From positions 1 to 64,000 of the forward strand of contig NZ_JAJSBI010000006.1 of the NCBI RefSeq assembly GCF_021261325.1: 64,000 nucleotides of DNA, given 5' to 3'. Positions 18,959 through 27,236 of the stretch are shown here, piece after piece (within the stretch, counting starts at the first letter, position 1; each line of letters begins with the position of its first letter). A program made the position numbers and the translations under genes. The stretch comes from Streptomyces guryensis (GTDB lineage: Bacteria; Actinomycetota; Actinomycetes; Streptomycetales; Streptomycetaceae). The notes beneath the pieces are model-generated. The model ran no database searches. It had not been told where the DNA came from and was given only the letters and a program-made list of their open reading frames with translations.

Positions 18959-19984
18959 ATGAAGGTGGGAGTGCTGACCGGTGGCGGCGACTGTCCCGGT
19001 CTCAATGCCGTGATCCGCAGCGTCGTCCGCAAGGGCATCCACGAGTACGGCTTCGACTTCGTCGGGCTGCGTGACGGCTGGCTCGGTGCGCTCCGGGGCA
19101 ACGTCGTGCCACTGGGCATCCAGGAAGTGCGGGGGATCCTCCCCCGCGGCGGAACCATCCTCGGCTCCTCCCGCACCAACCCGTTCAAGCACGAGGACGG
19201 CGTGCGGCGCATCCGGGACACGCTGGCCGCGCACGAGGTGGACGCGCTCGTCGTGATCGGCGGCGAGGACACGCTCGGCGTGGCCACCGAACTGAGCGGT
19301 CAGGGGATCCATCTGGTGGGCGTGCCGAAGACCATCGACAACGACGTCTCCGGCACCGACTGCACCTTCGGCTTCGACACGGCCGTAGGGATCGCGACGG
19401 AGGCGATCGACCGTCTGCACACCACTGCCGAGTCGCACATGCGAACCCTGGTGGTGGAGGTGATGGGGCGGCACTCGGGGTGGATCGCGCTGCGGGCCGG
19501 TGTCGCGGGCGGGGCCAACGTGATCCTCGTCCCGGAGCGGCCCTTCGACATCGACCAGGTCTGTGCGTGGGTGAAGAGCCGGTTCAGGACCAACTACGCG
19601 CCGATCGTGGTGGCGGCCGAGGGGGCCGTCCCCAAAGAAGGCCAGATGATCCTCAAGGACCGGACACTGGACGAGTTCGGCCATGTGCGGCTGTCCGGCA
19701 TCGGTGACTGGCTGGCCCAGGAGATCGAGGAGCGTACGGGCACGGATGCCCGCACCACGGTCCTCGGCCACATCCAGCGCGGCGGCACCCCGAGCGCCTT
19801 CGACCGCTGGCTGGCCACGCGCTTCGGGCTGCACGCCGTCGACGCCGTCAACGACGGTGACTTCGGCATGATGGTGGCCCTGCGCGGCACCGAGATCATC
19901 CGTATTCCCCTCGCCGAGGCCACCGCTCACACCAAGGTGGTGGATCCGTCGCTGTACGACGAGTTCCAGGTGTTCTTCGGCTGA
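18959..19984 (+). CDS. 6-phosphofructokinase, PPi-type residues
   Basis: A 341-aa PfkA-family enzyme, fructose-6-phosphate to fructose-1,6-bisphosphate. N-terminal GVLTGGGDCPGLNAVI, catalytic PKTIDND, and MGRHSGWIAL. At the positions that separate phosphoryl donors (E. coli 104 and 124) it reads D (GGEDT) and K (PKTIDND), the pair associated with PPi-dependent enzymes such as that of Amycolatopsis methanolica. ATP enzymes of this clade have G at 104. The ATG at 18959 has GCGGAG upstream. It stands alone behind narI with no clear palindromic box. Confidence 0.9.
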   Translation: MKVGVLTGGGDCPGLNAVIRSVVRKGIHEYGFDFVGLRDGWLGALRGNVVPLGIQEVRGILPRGGTILGSSRTNPFKHEDGVRRIRDTLAAHEVDALVVIGGEDTLGVATELSGQGIHLVGVPKTIDNDVSGTDCTFGFDTAVGIATEAIDRLHTTAESHMRTLVVEVMGRHSGWIALRAGVAGGANVILVPERPFDIDQVCAWVKSRFRTNYAPIVVAAEGAVPKEGQMILKDRTLDEFGHVRLSGIGDWLAQEIEERTGTDARTTVLGHIQRGGTPSAFDRWLATRFGLHAVDAVNDGDFGMMVALRGTEIIRIPLAEATAHTKVVDPSLYDEFQVFFG

Positions 19985-19995
19985 CCTCTGCCTGG

Positions 19996-20170
19996 TCAGA
20001 CGGTGTGCGGGACGACCGTCACCAGGCAGCGGGAGCGGCGCAGCACGACGTGGCCGGCCCTCGGATGCCCGCGGTGCGCGCTGTCACCTGCGGGTACTTC
20101 TCCCTCCGTACCCGCGGGGCGTCGGAGAGCCGCAGGACCTCCTGGTCGTTCCAGCCGGCGCCGTCCTCCC
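19996..20170 (-). pseudogene. Universal stress protein C-terminal remnant
   Basis: On the minus strand, GWN then LRLSDAPRVRREKYPQVT matches the second domain of the USPs here. After a frame change it ends GHVVLRRSRCLVTVVPHTV and stop, the usual USP C-terminus. Everything upstream of GWN is gone. A deleted, frameshifted relic. Confidence 0.55.
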
Positions 20171-20733
20171 CGGTCACGAACAGCCTCGGTGCGCGTCCAG
20201 GTCCACCGCCGCCTCCGCGGCACCTTGGCACGCGTGTCCCGCCCCGAAGCCCGCTACGGGCTGTGAAGGGATGACCACGACGGGGCGAGCGGGCCGCTGC
20301 CGCCACCCCAAGGGACACCGAACCGACCGCGGACCCGTCGAAGCCGCCGGAGCCTCGCGCCGACGACCAGGAGCCCTGCCCTACACGTAGCGGCGGGCCG
20401 TGCCACGGCCGGCCGTCGGCCGTCTGCTCGCCCTGCACCTGGAGGTCCGGGTCGGGCAGCGGGGTCGGCGACGGCCCGCTGGGCATGCGCTCACCCACCT
20501 GGCGCAGCGTTCCCGCGGCCGGGGCCGGGAACGCATCGCCCGGAAGCGGTGGGGAGGCATGCACGCGGCGGAACACTGCGCGGCGCCGCTTCCCGGGCCG
20601 CCCGGTCGGGGGCGTCCAGGCTGCGTTCCGCCCCGTCGAGGCCCGTCGGCACAGGCAGACCCGAGGCGTCCTCCTTCGCTCGCCGTGCACCTCGGCAAAG
20701 GGATCCCGCATCCCGTCGGCCGCGGCGAATCAG
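20171..20733. other. No gene seen (563 bp)
   Basis: GC-rich stretch between the USP remnant and the Rv1733c-like gene. Several frames are open, but none has a ribosome site plus recognisable protein, and none keeps consistent third-position bias. I see no clear box or hairpin. Confidence 0.45.
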
Positions 20734-21327
20734 TCATCCGCTCATCTTCTTCCGCCACTGGGGGCCGACGCGCTCCCACTCTGCCTCCCAGGCGCGCATG
20801 CGCCGCCGGTCGAGCCGTCGCCGTGTCAGCCGTCCGCAGCCCGCGGCCACGCCGGCGGCACCCGCGGCGGCCAGCGCACCCGACAGCGCCGACTGCCCGC
20901 GCGCCTCCCCCTGGCCAGGAGGCCGGGTGGCCAACTCCCCCCGCCTGTCGACCCACACGGTGACCGGGGTGCCCGCGGTGCTGCTCGGGTCAACGCGTGT
21001 CAGGCCCGTGTGGGTGGATCCGTCGGCGGCCGTCCAGCGGGCCTTTCCCCACACCGTGTCACCACCGTCCGTCGACACGTAAGCGGTCCTGTCCGCATTC
21101 CGGGTGAGCTCGGCCGACACGGCGTGCACGGCAGCGCGTCGTGCGGCGAGGCTGTCCTGCATGGCCGCATCCGCCGCAAAGCCCGCGAGCAGGCCGCCCG
21201 CGAGGGCGATGATCCACGTGGCCAGGACGATCCAGGCCTCCACGGCGTCGCTGTGCCGACGCAGGGGATTGCGCCGCCACCGCCACAACCGCATCTTGCT
21301 CGACCGGGTGGGACGCGTCAGTGCCAT
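20734..21327 (-). CDS. Rv1733c-like membrane protein (copy 1)
   Basis: A 197-aa protein with the family N-terminus RWRRNPLRRHSDAVEAWIVL, a first membrane helix (about residues 28-55), an extracytoplasmic domain of about 80 residues and a second helix (about 140-165), ending in a basic tail with WEAEWERVGPQW. Rv1733c is a DosR-induced membrane protein of unknown function and a latency antigen. The ATG has GGGGTGT upstream. A box lies at 21417, 90 bp upstream. A paralogue is at 30593. Confidence 0.85.
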   Translation of the reverse strand: MALTRPTRSSKMRLWRWRRNPLRRHSDAVEAWIVLATWIIALAGGLLAGFAADAAMQDSLAARRAAVHAVSAELTRNADRTAYVSTDGGDTVWGKARWTAADGSTHTGLTRVDPSSTAGTPVTVWVDRRGELATRPPGQGEARGQSALSGALAAAGAAGVAAGCGRLTRRRLDRRRMRAWEAEWERVGPQWRKKMSG

Positions 21328-21416
21328 GGCCCGACACCCCCTTGCCTCTCGACTCGAAGATCTCCCGGAGGGACGCCGCCTTCTTCCAGGCTCGGTCACG
21401 GGAGCCGCGAACGCAT

Positions 21417-21430
21417 GGGCCGATCGGTCC
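21417..21430. promoter_or_regulatory. DosR/OsdR-like box
   Basis: GGGCCGATCGGTCC, one mismatch to GGGCC-N4-GGCCC. It is 90 bp upstream of the Rv1733c-like gene and just beyond the 3' end of the phosphoketolase gene. No good partner site seen. Confidence 0.5.
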
Positions 21431-21448
21431 CCGTCGAGAAGTCCCTGC

Positions 21449-23833
21449 TCAGCCGCTCCAGGTCCAGTCCGCGACCTCCGGCAGATCGGTGCCGTGGATG
21501 CGGATCCAGTCGTGGTGGCGCCGCCGCGTGTCCTCCATGCGCTGACGCACGGCCGCTGCGCGCACCGCCAGCCCGGGCACGCGGTCGATGACGTCCATGA
21601 CCAGCCGGTAGCGGTCCAGGTCGTTGCGGACGACCATGTCGAACGGCGTGGTCGTGGTGCCGGACTCCTTGTAGCCGCGCACGTGCAGGTTCTTGTGGCC
21701 GGTGCGCCGGTAGGCGAGCCGGTGGATCAGCCACGGATAGCCGTGGTAGGCGAAGATCACCGGCTTGTCCTCGGTGAACAGGCCGTCGTACTCGAAGTCG
21801 CTCGTGCCGTGCGGGTGCTCCTCGCGCGGCATCAGCCGGGCCATGTCGACGACGTTGACCACGCGGACCGCGAGGTCGGGCAGGTGCCGGCGCAGCAGCT
21901 GAGCGGCGGCGAGCACCTCCTGGGTGGGCACGTCCCCCGCGCAGGCGAGGACGACGTCCGGCTCACCGCCGTTCTCGGTGCCCGCCCACTCCCAGATGCC
22001 GGCTCCGCGGGCGCAGTGGGCGCGGGCCTGGTCCAGGGACAGCCAGTCGAAGCAGGGCTGCTTGCCGGCCACGATCACGTTCACGTAGTCCCGGCTGTGC
22101 AGCGCGTGGTCGGCCACCGACAGCAGCGTGTTGGCGTCCGGCGGCAGGTACACCCGTACGACCTCGGGGCTCTTGTTGAGGACGTGGTCGACGAAGCCGG
22201 GGTCCTGGTGGGAGAAGCCGTTGTGGTCCTGGCGCCACACGTGCGAGGTGAGCAGGTAGTTGAGGGAGGCGATCGGTGCGCGCCACGGCAGCTGCCTGGA
22301 AGTCTTCAGCCACTTGATGTGCTGGTTGACCATCGAGTCGACGATGTGCACGAAGGCCTCGTAGCAGGAGAACAGGCCGTGCCTGCCGGTGAGCAGATAG
22401 CCCTCCAGCCAGCCCTGACAGGTGTGTTCGGAGAGGATCTCCATCACACGGCCGTGCCGGTCGAGGTGTTCGTCGACCGGGAGCTGCTGGGCCTGCCATG
22501 CCTTTCCGCTGGCGTCGAAGACGGCCTGGAGCCGGTTGGAGGCGGTCTCGTCGGGACCCACGACCCGGAAGTCGCGGCGGGCCGAGGTCGCCTCCATGAC
22601 CTTCTCCAGGAGGTCGCCGAGGACCCGGGTGGGCTCGTGGAGGGTCGTTCCCGGCTTGTCCACGGGCACGGCGAATCGGTCGAGGGACGGGACGGGCAGG
22701 TCGCGCAGCAGCAGGCCGCCGTTGGCGTGCGGGGAGGCGCCCAGACGCCTGGCCCCCTCGGGGACGCAGGCGAGCGCGTCGGCGACCGGCCGGCCCTCGG
22801 CGTCGAACAACTCCTCCGGGTGGTACGAGCGCAGCCAGGCCTCCAGCTGCCGCAGGTGCTCCGGGTTCTCGCGTACGCCGGCCAGCGGGACCTGGTGGGC
22901 ACGCCAGGTGCCCTCGACCGGCACCCCGTCGACCTCGGCGGGTCCGGTCCAGCCCTTGGGGGTGCGCAGCACGATGACCGGCCAGTGCGAGCGCTCCGCC
23001 ACGCCGTCCTCGCGGGCCGACTGCTGCAGCGCGGCGATGCGGTCCAGGGCGTCGTCCATCGCCAGCGCCATCGCACGGTGGACGGTGGCCGGGTCGTCGC
23101 CGCTGACGTGGATCGGCGAATGGCCGTAGCCGCGCAGCAGCTCGTCGAGCTCGTGCTCGGGCAGGCGGGACAGCACCGTCGGGTTGGCGATCTTGTAGCC
23201 GTTGAGGTGGAGGATCGGCAGCACGGCACCGTCGTGGACCGGGTCGAGGAACTTGTTGGAGTGCCAGGAGGCGGCCAGCGGTCCGGTCTCCGCCTCGCCG
23301 TCGCCGATCACACAGGCGACCAGCAGGTTCGGGTTGTCCAGGGCCGCCCCGTAGGCGTGCGAGAGCGAGTAGCCCAGTTCACCGCCCTCGTGGATGGAGC
23401 CGGGAGTCTCCGGCGCCACGTGGCTCGGCACGCCGCCGGGGAAGGAGAACTGGCGGAACAGGCGCTCCATTCCGGCCCCGTCCCGCCCGACGTCCGGATA
23501 CGTCTCGCTGTAGCTGCCCTCCAGCCAGGAGTTGGCCAGCACGGACGGTCCGCCGTGGCCCGGGCCCCAGATGCACAGGGCGTCGATGCCGCGGGCCTTG
23601 ATGACGCGGTTGAGGTGGGTGTGGACGAGATTCAGACCGGGCGAGGTGCCCCAGTGGCCGAGCAGCCGCGGCTTGATGTGCTCCGGCAGCAGCGGTTCAC
23701 GCAGCAGCGGGTTGGCCATGAGGTAGATCTGTCCGGCGGACAGGTAGTTGGCGGCACGCCAGTGCGCGTCCAGGGTGCGCAGTTCGTCGTCGGTCAGTAC
23801 GGTGCTGCTGTTCTGGTGTTCGACCTTGGGCAT
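21449..23833 (-). CDS. xfp: Xylulose-5-P/fructose-6-P phosphoketolase
   Basis: A 794-aa thiamine-diphosphate enzyme of usual family length. It cleaves xylulose-5-P or fructose-6-P with phosphate to acetyl-phosphate plus glyceraldehyde-3-P or erythrose-4-P. Signatures: [35 protein letters not shown], the ThDP region [13 protein letters not shown], and [21 protein letters not shown] at 23833 with GGAG upstream. It is divergent from ppk2 with only 50 bp between the two starts. It would supply acetyl-phosphate for ATP without respiration. Confidence 0.96.
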   Translation of the reverse strand: MPKVEHQNSSTVLTDDELRTLDAHWRAANYLSAGQIYLMANPLLREPLLPEHIKPRLLGHWGTSPGLNLVHTHLNRVIKARGIDALCIWGPGHGGPSVLANSWLEGSYSETYPDVGRDGAGMERLFRQFSFPGGVPSHVAPETPGSIHEGGELGYSLSHAYGAALDNPNLLVACVIGDGEAETGPLAASWHSNKFLDPVHDGAVLPILHLNGYKIANPTVLSRLPEHELDELLRGYGHSPIHVSGDDPATVHRAMALAMDDALDRIAALQQSAREDGVAERSHWPVIVLRTPKGWTGPAEVDGVPVEGTWRAHQVPLAGVRENPEHLRQLEAWLRSYHPEELFDAEGRPVADALACVPEGARRLGASPHANGGLLLRDLPVPSLDRFAVPVDKPGTTLHEPTRVLGDLLEKVMEATSARRDFRVVGPDETASNRLQAVFDASGKAWQAQQLPVDEHLDRHGRVMEILSEHTCQGWLEGYLLTGRHGLFSCYEAFVHIVDSMVNQHIKWLKTSRQLPWRAPIASLNYLLTSHVWRQDHNGFSHQDPGFVDHVLNKSPEVVRVYLPPDANTLLSVADHALHSRDYVNVIVAGKQPCFDWLSLDQARAHCARGAGIWEWAGTENGGEPDVVLACAGDVPTQEVLAAAQLLRRHLPDLAVRVVNVVDMARLMPREEHPHGTSDFEYDGLFTEDKPVIFAYHGYPWLIHRLAYRRTGHKNLHVRGYKESGTTTTPFDMVVRNDLDRYRLVMDVIDRVPGLAVRAAAVRQRMEDTRRRHHDWIRIHGTDLPEVADWTWSG

Positions 23834-23883
23834 CAGGGACTCCGGAAGTCATCGGCGTGGGGCAACGGGGCGGTGGAGGCGGC
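23834..23883. promoter_or_regulatory. 50-bp divergent promoter region of xfp and ppk2
   Basis: The starts of two oppositely oriented metabolic genes are 50 bp apart, so both promoters and ribosome sites overlap here. I see the imperfect palindrome GACTCCGGAAGTC but no GGGCC-N4-GGCCC box, unlike most other promoters in the island. Confidence 0.4.
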
Positions 23884-24687
23884 ATGGCCGGCAAGAAGGC
23901 GGCGAAGGTGCCGCGCAGGACGTATGAGAAGGAACTGCTGCGCCTGCAGACGGAGTTGGTGCAGCTGCAGGAGTGGGTGCGTGCGGAGGGCGTCCGCCTC
24001 GTCGTCGTCTTCGAGGGACGGGACGCGGCCGGCAAGGGCGGCACCATCAAGCGGGTCGCCGAACACCTCAACCCCCGTGTCGCCCGGATCGCGGCCCTCC
24101 CGAAGCCGACCGAGCGCGAACGCACCCAGTGGTACTTCCAGCGGTACATCGAGCATCTGCCGGCCGCCGGGGAGATCGTGCTGTTCGACCGGTCCTGGTA
24201 CAACCGGGCCGGCGTCGAGCATGTGATGGGCTTCTGCACCAAAGAGGAGCACCAGCTCTTTCTGCGGCACTGCCCGATCTTCGAGCGGATGCTGGTGGAG
24301 GCCGGGATCGTGCTGCGCAAGTACTGGTTCTCGGTGAGCGACACCGAGCAGCAGGCACGCTTCCGTAGCCGTATGGAGGACCCGCTGCGGCGCTGGAAGC
24401 TGTCGCCGATGGACCTGGAGTCGATCACCCGGTGGGAGGCGTACTCCCGGGCCAAGGACGAGATGCTGGTGCACACCGACATCGCCGAGGCGCCATGGTT
24501 CGTCGTGGAGAGCGACGACAAGCGCCGGGCACGGCTGAACATGATCGCCCATCTGCTGGATTCCCTGCCGTATCACGACGTGCCGCCCCCGGTGCTGGAG
24601 CTGCCGGACCGGCCGGCCTCGACCGGCTACGAACGCTCGCCGCGTGACCTGCAGACGTACGTCCCCGATCACGCGGCGAACCTGTAA
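23884..24687 (+). CDS. ppk2: Polyphosphate kinase 2
   Basis: A 267-aa single-domain PPK2: Walker A FEGRDAAGKGG, Walker B LFDRSWYNRAGVEH, lid RKYWFSVSDTEQQARF. It transfers phosphate between polyphosphate and nucleotides, usually making NTP or NDP from polyP. ATG at 23884 preceded by GGAGG (5-nt spacer). An in-frame ATG at 23857 is less likely. Tail-to-tail with the USP at 24702. With phosphoketolase it points to energy supply from stored phosphate. Confidence 0.94.
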   Translation: MAGKKAAKVPRRTYEKELLRLQTELVQLQEWVRAEGVRLVVVFEGRDAAGKGGTIKRVAEHLNPRVARIAALPKPTERERTQWYFQRYIEHLPAAGEIVLFDRSWYNRAGVEHVMGFCTKEEHQLFLRHCPIFERMLVEAGIVLRKYWFSVSDTEQQARFRSRMEDPLRRWKLSPMDLESITRWEAYSRAKDEMLVHTDIAEAPWFVVESDDKRRARLNMIAHLLDSLPYHDVPPPVLELPDRPASTGYERSPRDLQTYVPDHAANL

Positions 24688-24701
24688 TCCGGACACGGCG
24701 C

Positions 24702-25574
24702 TCACGCCCTCTGCGGTACCACGGCGACCGGGCAGGCGGAGTGGTGCAGTACCGCGTGGGCGACGCGGCCGAGCTGGAGCCCGAAGCGCCCCTCGCGCCG
24801 CCTGGCCCCGACGACCAGCAGGTCGGCATCGCGCGAGAGGTCCGTCAGAACCCTGCGGGCATGGCCCTCGACGGTGCGGCGGTGCAGGTCGGCGTCCGCC
24901 GGCACGTCGAGCAGCGCCCCTTCCAGCGCCGCCACGGCCTGCTCCTCGTGCAGCCGGGCGGGTTCCCCTGCCATGAGCGGGTGGTCGGTGCTCTCGTGCG
25001 CGGGGGACCGCCAGGCGCGCACGGCCTCCAGACGCGCCCCGCGGCGGCGCGCCTCGTCGACCGCGAAGCGGACGGCCGCCGATTCGGCGCCGTCCTCGCC
25101 GACGCCCAGGACGACACGTCCGTGGGTGCCGGGCACCGCCTGCTTGTCGTGGTTGCCGCGCAGCACGATCACCGGGCAATCGGCGTGCGCGGCCACGGAC
25201 AGACTGACGGAACCGAGCAGAAACTCCGCGACGCCGCTGCGGCCACGGCTGCCCACCACCAGCGCGGAGGCCTGACGCCCCTCGTGCACCAGGGCGTACT
25301 CGGGCTCCTCCGCCAGCACCACCGGCGTCGCCTTCAGCTCCGGATGGCGTTCGTGCGCCCGCCGGGCCGCGAGGTCGGTCACGTCCTGCGCGAGTACCGC
25401 CTCGGACGGCTTCCCGAGGTCCGTGGCCAGGGCTGTGCCCTCGTAGCGCTCCCACAGCGAGGCGTACACGACCCGCAGCTCCAGCCCGCGCAGCGTGGCC
25501 TCGTCGGCCGCCCAGTCGACGGCACGCAGGCTCGGCTCGGAGCCGTCCACGCCCACGACCAGAGGAAGTCCCAT
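24702..25574 (-). CDS. Universal stress protein, tandem UspA domains
   Basis: 290 aa. Domain 1 LPLVVGVDGSEPSLRAVDWA with intact ATP motif GSRGRSGVAEFLLGS; domain 2 ends GARRREGRFGLQLGRVAHA, motif degenerate. The ATG has GGAAGGTGAG upstream. It sits 5 nt behind an alcohol dehydrogenase remnant, so it was probably part of an operon led by the USP at 26163. Most similar by eye to the USP at 37732 (shared AHESADHP-type segment and PVAVVPQ end), suggesting duplication. Confidence 0.92.
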   Translation of the reverse strand: MGLPLVVGVDGSEPSLRAVDWAADEATLRGLELRVVYASLWERYEGTALATDLGKPSEAVLAQDVTDLAARRAHERHPELKATPVVLAEEPEYALVHEGRQASALVVGSRGRSGVAEFLLGSVSLSVAAHADCPVIVLRGNHDKQAVPGTHGRVVLGVGEDGAESAAVRFAVDEARRRGARLEAVRAWRSPAHESTDHPLMAGEPARLHEEQAVAALEGALLDVPADADLHRRTVEGHARRVLTDLSRDADLLVVGARRREGRFGLQLGRVAHAVLHHSACPVAVVPQRA

Positions 25575-25579
25575 CGTTC

Positions 25580-26131
25580 TCACCTTCCCGCGCCGAGGCC
25601 GAACACGATGCGGGCCTTGACCTGACCGCGCAGCACCTCGTCGATGGCCTCGTCGACCGCGGCGAGCTGGGGGTCCCCCCTCTGGGGGAGGGTCTCGTGG
25701 CTGACCCTGGTGCGGCCTGCCGCATGCCGCGGGAAGACCTCGGCGAGGTCCTGCCGGGTGCCCACGATCGAGCCGATCACCGAGGTGCCGTACCCGGTGT
25801 TGATCTGCCGCTCGCGCAGCGTCTCCCAGCCGGACAGACAGTGGTCGAACCGCCCGCAGGCCTTGCCGAGCCACGGCGCGGCGACCCGGTCCCCCACGCT
25901 CAGGTGGCTGACGCCGTCGCCGGGCTTCTCGACGAGACCGACGCCTTCGTGGCCGGGCACGAACGGCGGCTCGGGCCTGACGGGCCAGTCGCCGTGGGCG
26001 GCGTGGATGTCGGTGTGGCACAGCCCGGAGGCCTCGACGCGGATGCGGACCCGGCCGGGGCCCGGCTCGGGGTCGGACCGGTCCTCGATCACCACAGGGG
26101 CGCCGAGGGCTTGTACGACTGCTGCCTTCAT
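25580..26131 (-). pseudogene. Zinc alcohol dehydrogenase with NAD domain deleted
   Basis: 183 aa. The first about 115 residues match the intact dehydrogenase at 51826 (MKAAVV, SGLCHTDIHAAHGDWP, FVPGHEGVG). It then jumps from INTGYG to TSVIGSIVGTRQDL, about 140 residues further on, so the Rossmann NAD-binding domain is missing in frame. Structural-zinc cysteines are also lost (CGRFDHC against CGTCRYC, and WETLRE against WETLCE). A small GC repeat has inserted near the end. The frame is open but it cannot be a working dehydrogenase. Confidence 0.8.
25668..25692. repeat. Short GC palindrome inserted in the remnant gene
   Basis: TGGGGGTCCCCCC-TCT-GGGGGAGGG. Arms of G and C runs can fold back. 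It adds about eight residues (LPQRGDPQ) absent from the intact homologue. It resembles small dispersed palindromes common in Streptomyces genomes; that identification is from memory. Confidence 0.5.
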
Positions 26132-26162
26132 GGTTGTTGAGCTCCTGTCAGAGGGGCGTGGG

Positions 26163-27071
26163 TCAGTCGTGGGCCACGACGGCCACAGGAGCGGTGGCGT
26201 GGTGCAGGGCCGCGTGCGTGATCGGGCCGATGTGCGCGCCGAGGGGGCGGTGCCGGTGCCGCCGGCCGACGACGACCAGGGACGCATCGCCGGAGGCGTC
26301 GACCAGGAGGCTCGCGGGGCTGCCGTATCGGGACTCCTCGGAGATGGTGATGTCCGGGAACTTCTGCCGCCAGGGGCGCATGACTTCCGTCAGGGCGTCG
26401 GCGTGCTGCCGGGCCAGCGACCGGTGGAGTTCGTAGTCCGCGGGGACGCCGTAGGAGATGTACGGCGACGGGTTCCAGCCGTGGACGACCCGCAGGGAGG
26501 TGGACCGGCGGGCGGCCTCGTCGAGAGCGAACTCGATCAGTGCGTCGTCGGGGGAATCGGTGTCCAGGCCGAGCAGCACGGGCAGGTAGGGAGCCGCGGC
26601 GGAAGGGACGCCCGCCGGGTCCGGCTCGTGCTCGTCCGCGGCCTGGACACCGGCGCGCACCAGAACGACGGGGCGGTCGGCGTGCGCGACGACCTCGTAG
26701 CCGACCGAGCCGATCAGGAAGCCGCCGATCCCGCTCAGGCCCCGGGACCCCATGACGAGCAGTTCGGCCTCCTTCGCGTGGCCGGCCAGGACCTCGGCGG
26801 GCCGTCCGGTGAGCTGCTCGGTGATCACCTCGACGCCCGGGTGACGCAGCCGCAGCCCTTCCGCGGCCTCGCGGGGAACCCGCTCGGTCCAGTGCTGGAG
26901 CGTCTCGGCACCGAGCAGCGGTGCCTGCGCGATCGGGTCAGGTGCGGCCTCCCAGACGTGAACCAGCCTCAGTGGCAGGCCGCGCAGACTCGCCTCGCGG
27001 GCGGCCCATTCGGCGGCGGCGCGGCTCTCGGGCGACCCGTCCAGACCCACAGTGACGGTACGGGGCATCAT
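26163..27071 (-). CDS. Universal stress protein, tandem UspA domains
   Basis: 302 aa. Domain 1 TVTVGLDGSPESRAAAEWA with intact ATP motif GSRGLSGIGGFLIGS; domain 2 ends GRRHRHRPLGAHIGPITHA. ATG at 27071 (next to another at 27068) with GGAGG 8 nt upstream. Divergent from SulP, with a box pair between them. Downstream on the same strand come the dehydrogenase remnant and another USP. Belongs by eye to the same subgroup as the USPs at 42558 and 61906 (ending HHATAPVAVV). Confidence 0.92.
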   Translation of the reverse strand: MMPRTVTVGLDGSPESRAAAEWAAREASLRGLPLRLVHVWEAAPDPIAQAPLLGAETLQHWTERVPREAAEGLRLRHPGVEVITEQLTGRPAEVLAGHAKEAELLVMGSRGLSGIGGFLIGSVGYEVVAHADRPVVLVRAGVQAADEHEPDPAGVPSAAAPYLPVLLGLDTDSPDDALIEFALDEAARRSTSLRVVHGWNPSPYISYGVPADYELHRSLARQHADALTEVMRPWRQKFPDITISEESRYGSPASLLVDASGDASLVVVGRRHRHRPLGAHIGPITHAALHHATAPVAVVAHD

Positions 27072-27132
27072 GATCTCCACCTCCCGGTTTGATCCGTTCC
27101 CAGCGTCGGCTCCGGGAGGGGGTCCGGTGCAG

Positions 27133-27166
27133 GGGCCGCTGGTCCTGAGCGGGGGCCGACCGGCCC
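27133..27166. promoter_or_regulatory. DosR/OsdR-like box pair between USP and SulP
   Basis: The perfect GGGCCGACCGGCCC (27153-27166) and weaker GGGCCGCTGGTCC (27133-27145) start 20 bp apart. The strong box is about 70-85 bp from both divergent starts (27071 and 27237), so one operator could control both. Confidence 0.62.
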
Positions 27167-27236
27167 CATCGCGGCAAGAGTGCTGCGGCGGTGCGCGCGG
27201 CTGTTGGATCCTGGGCCGGACGGCGAAAGGCGGGCC

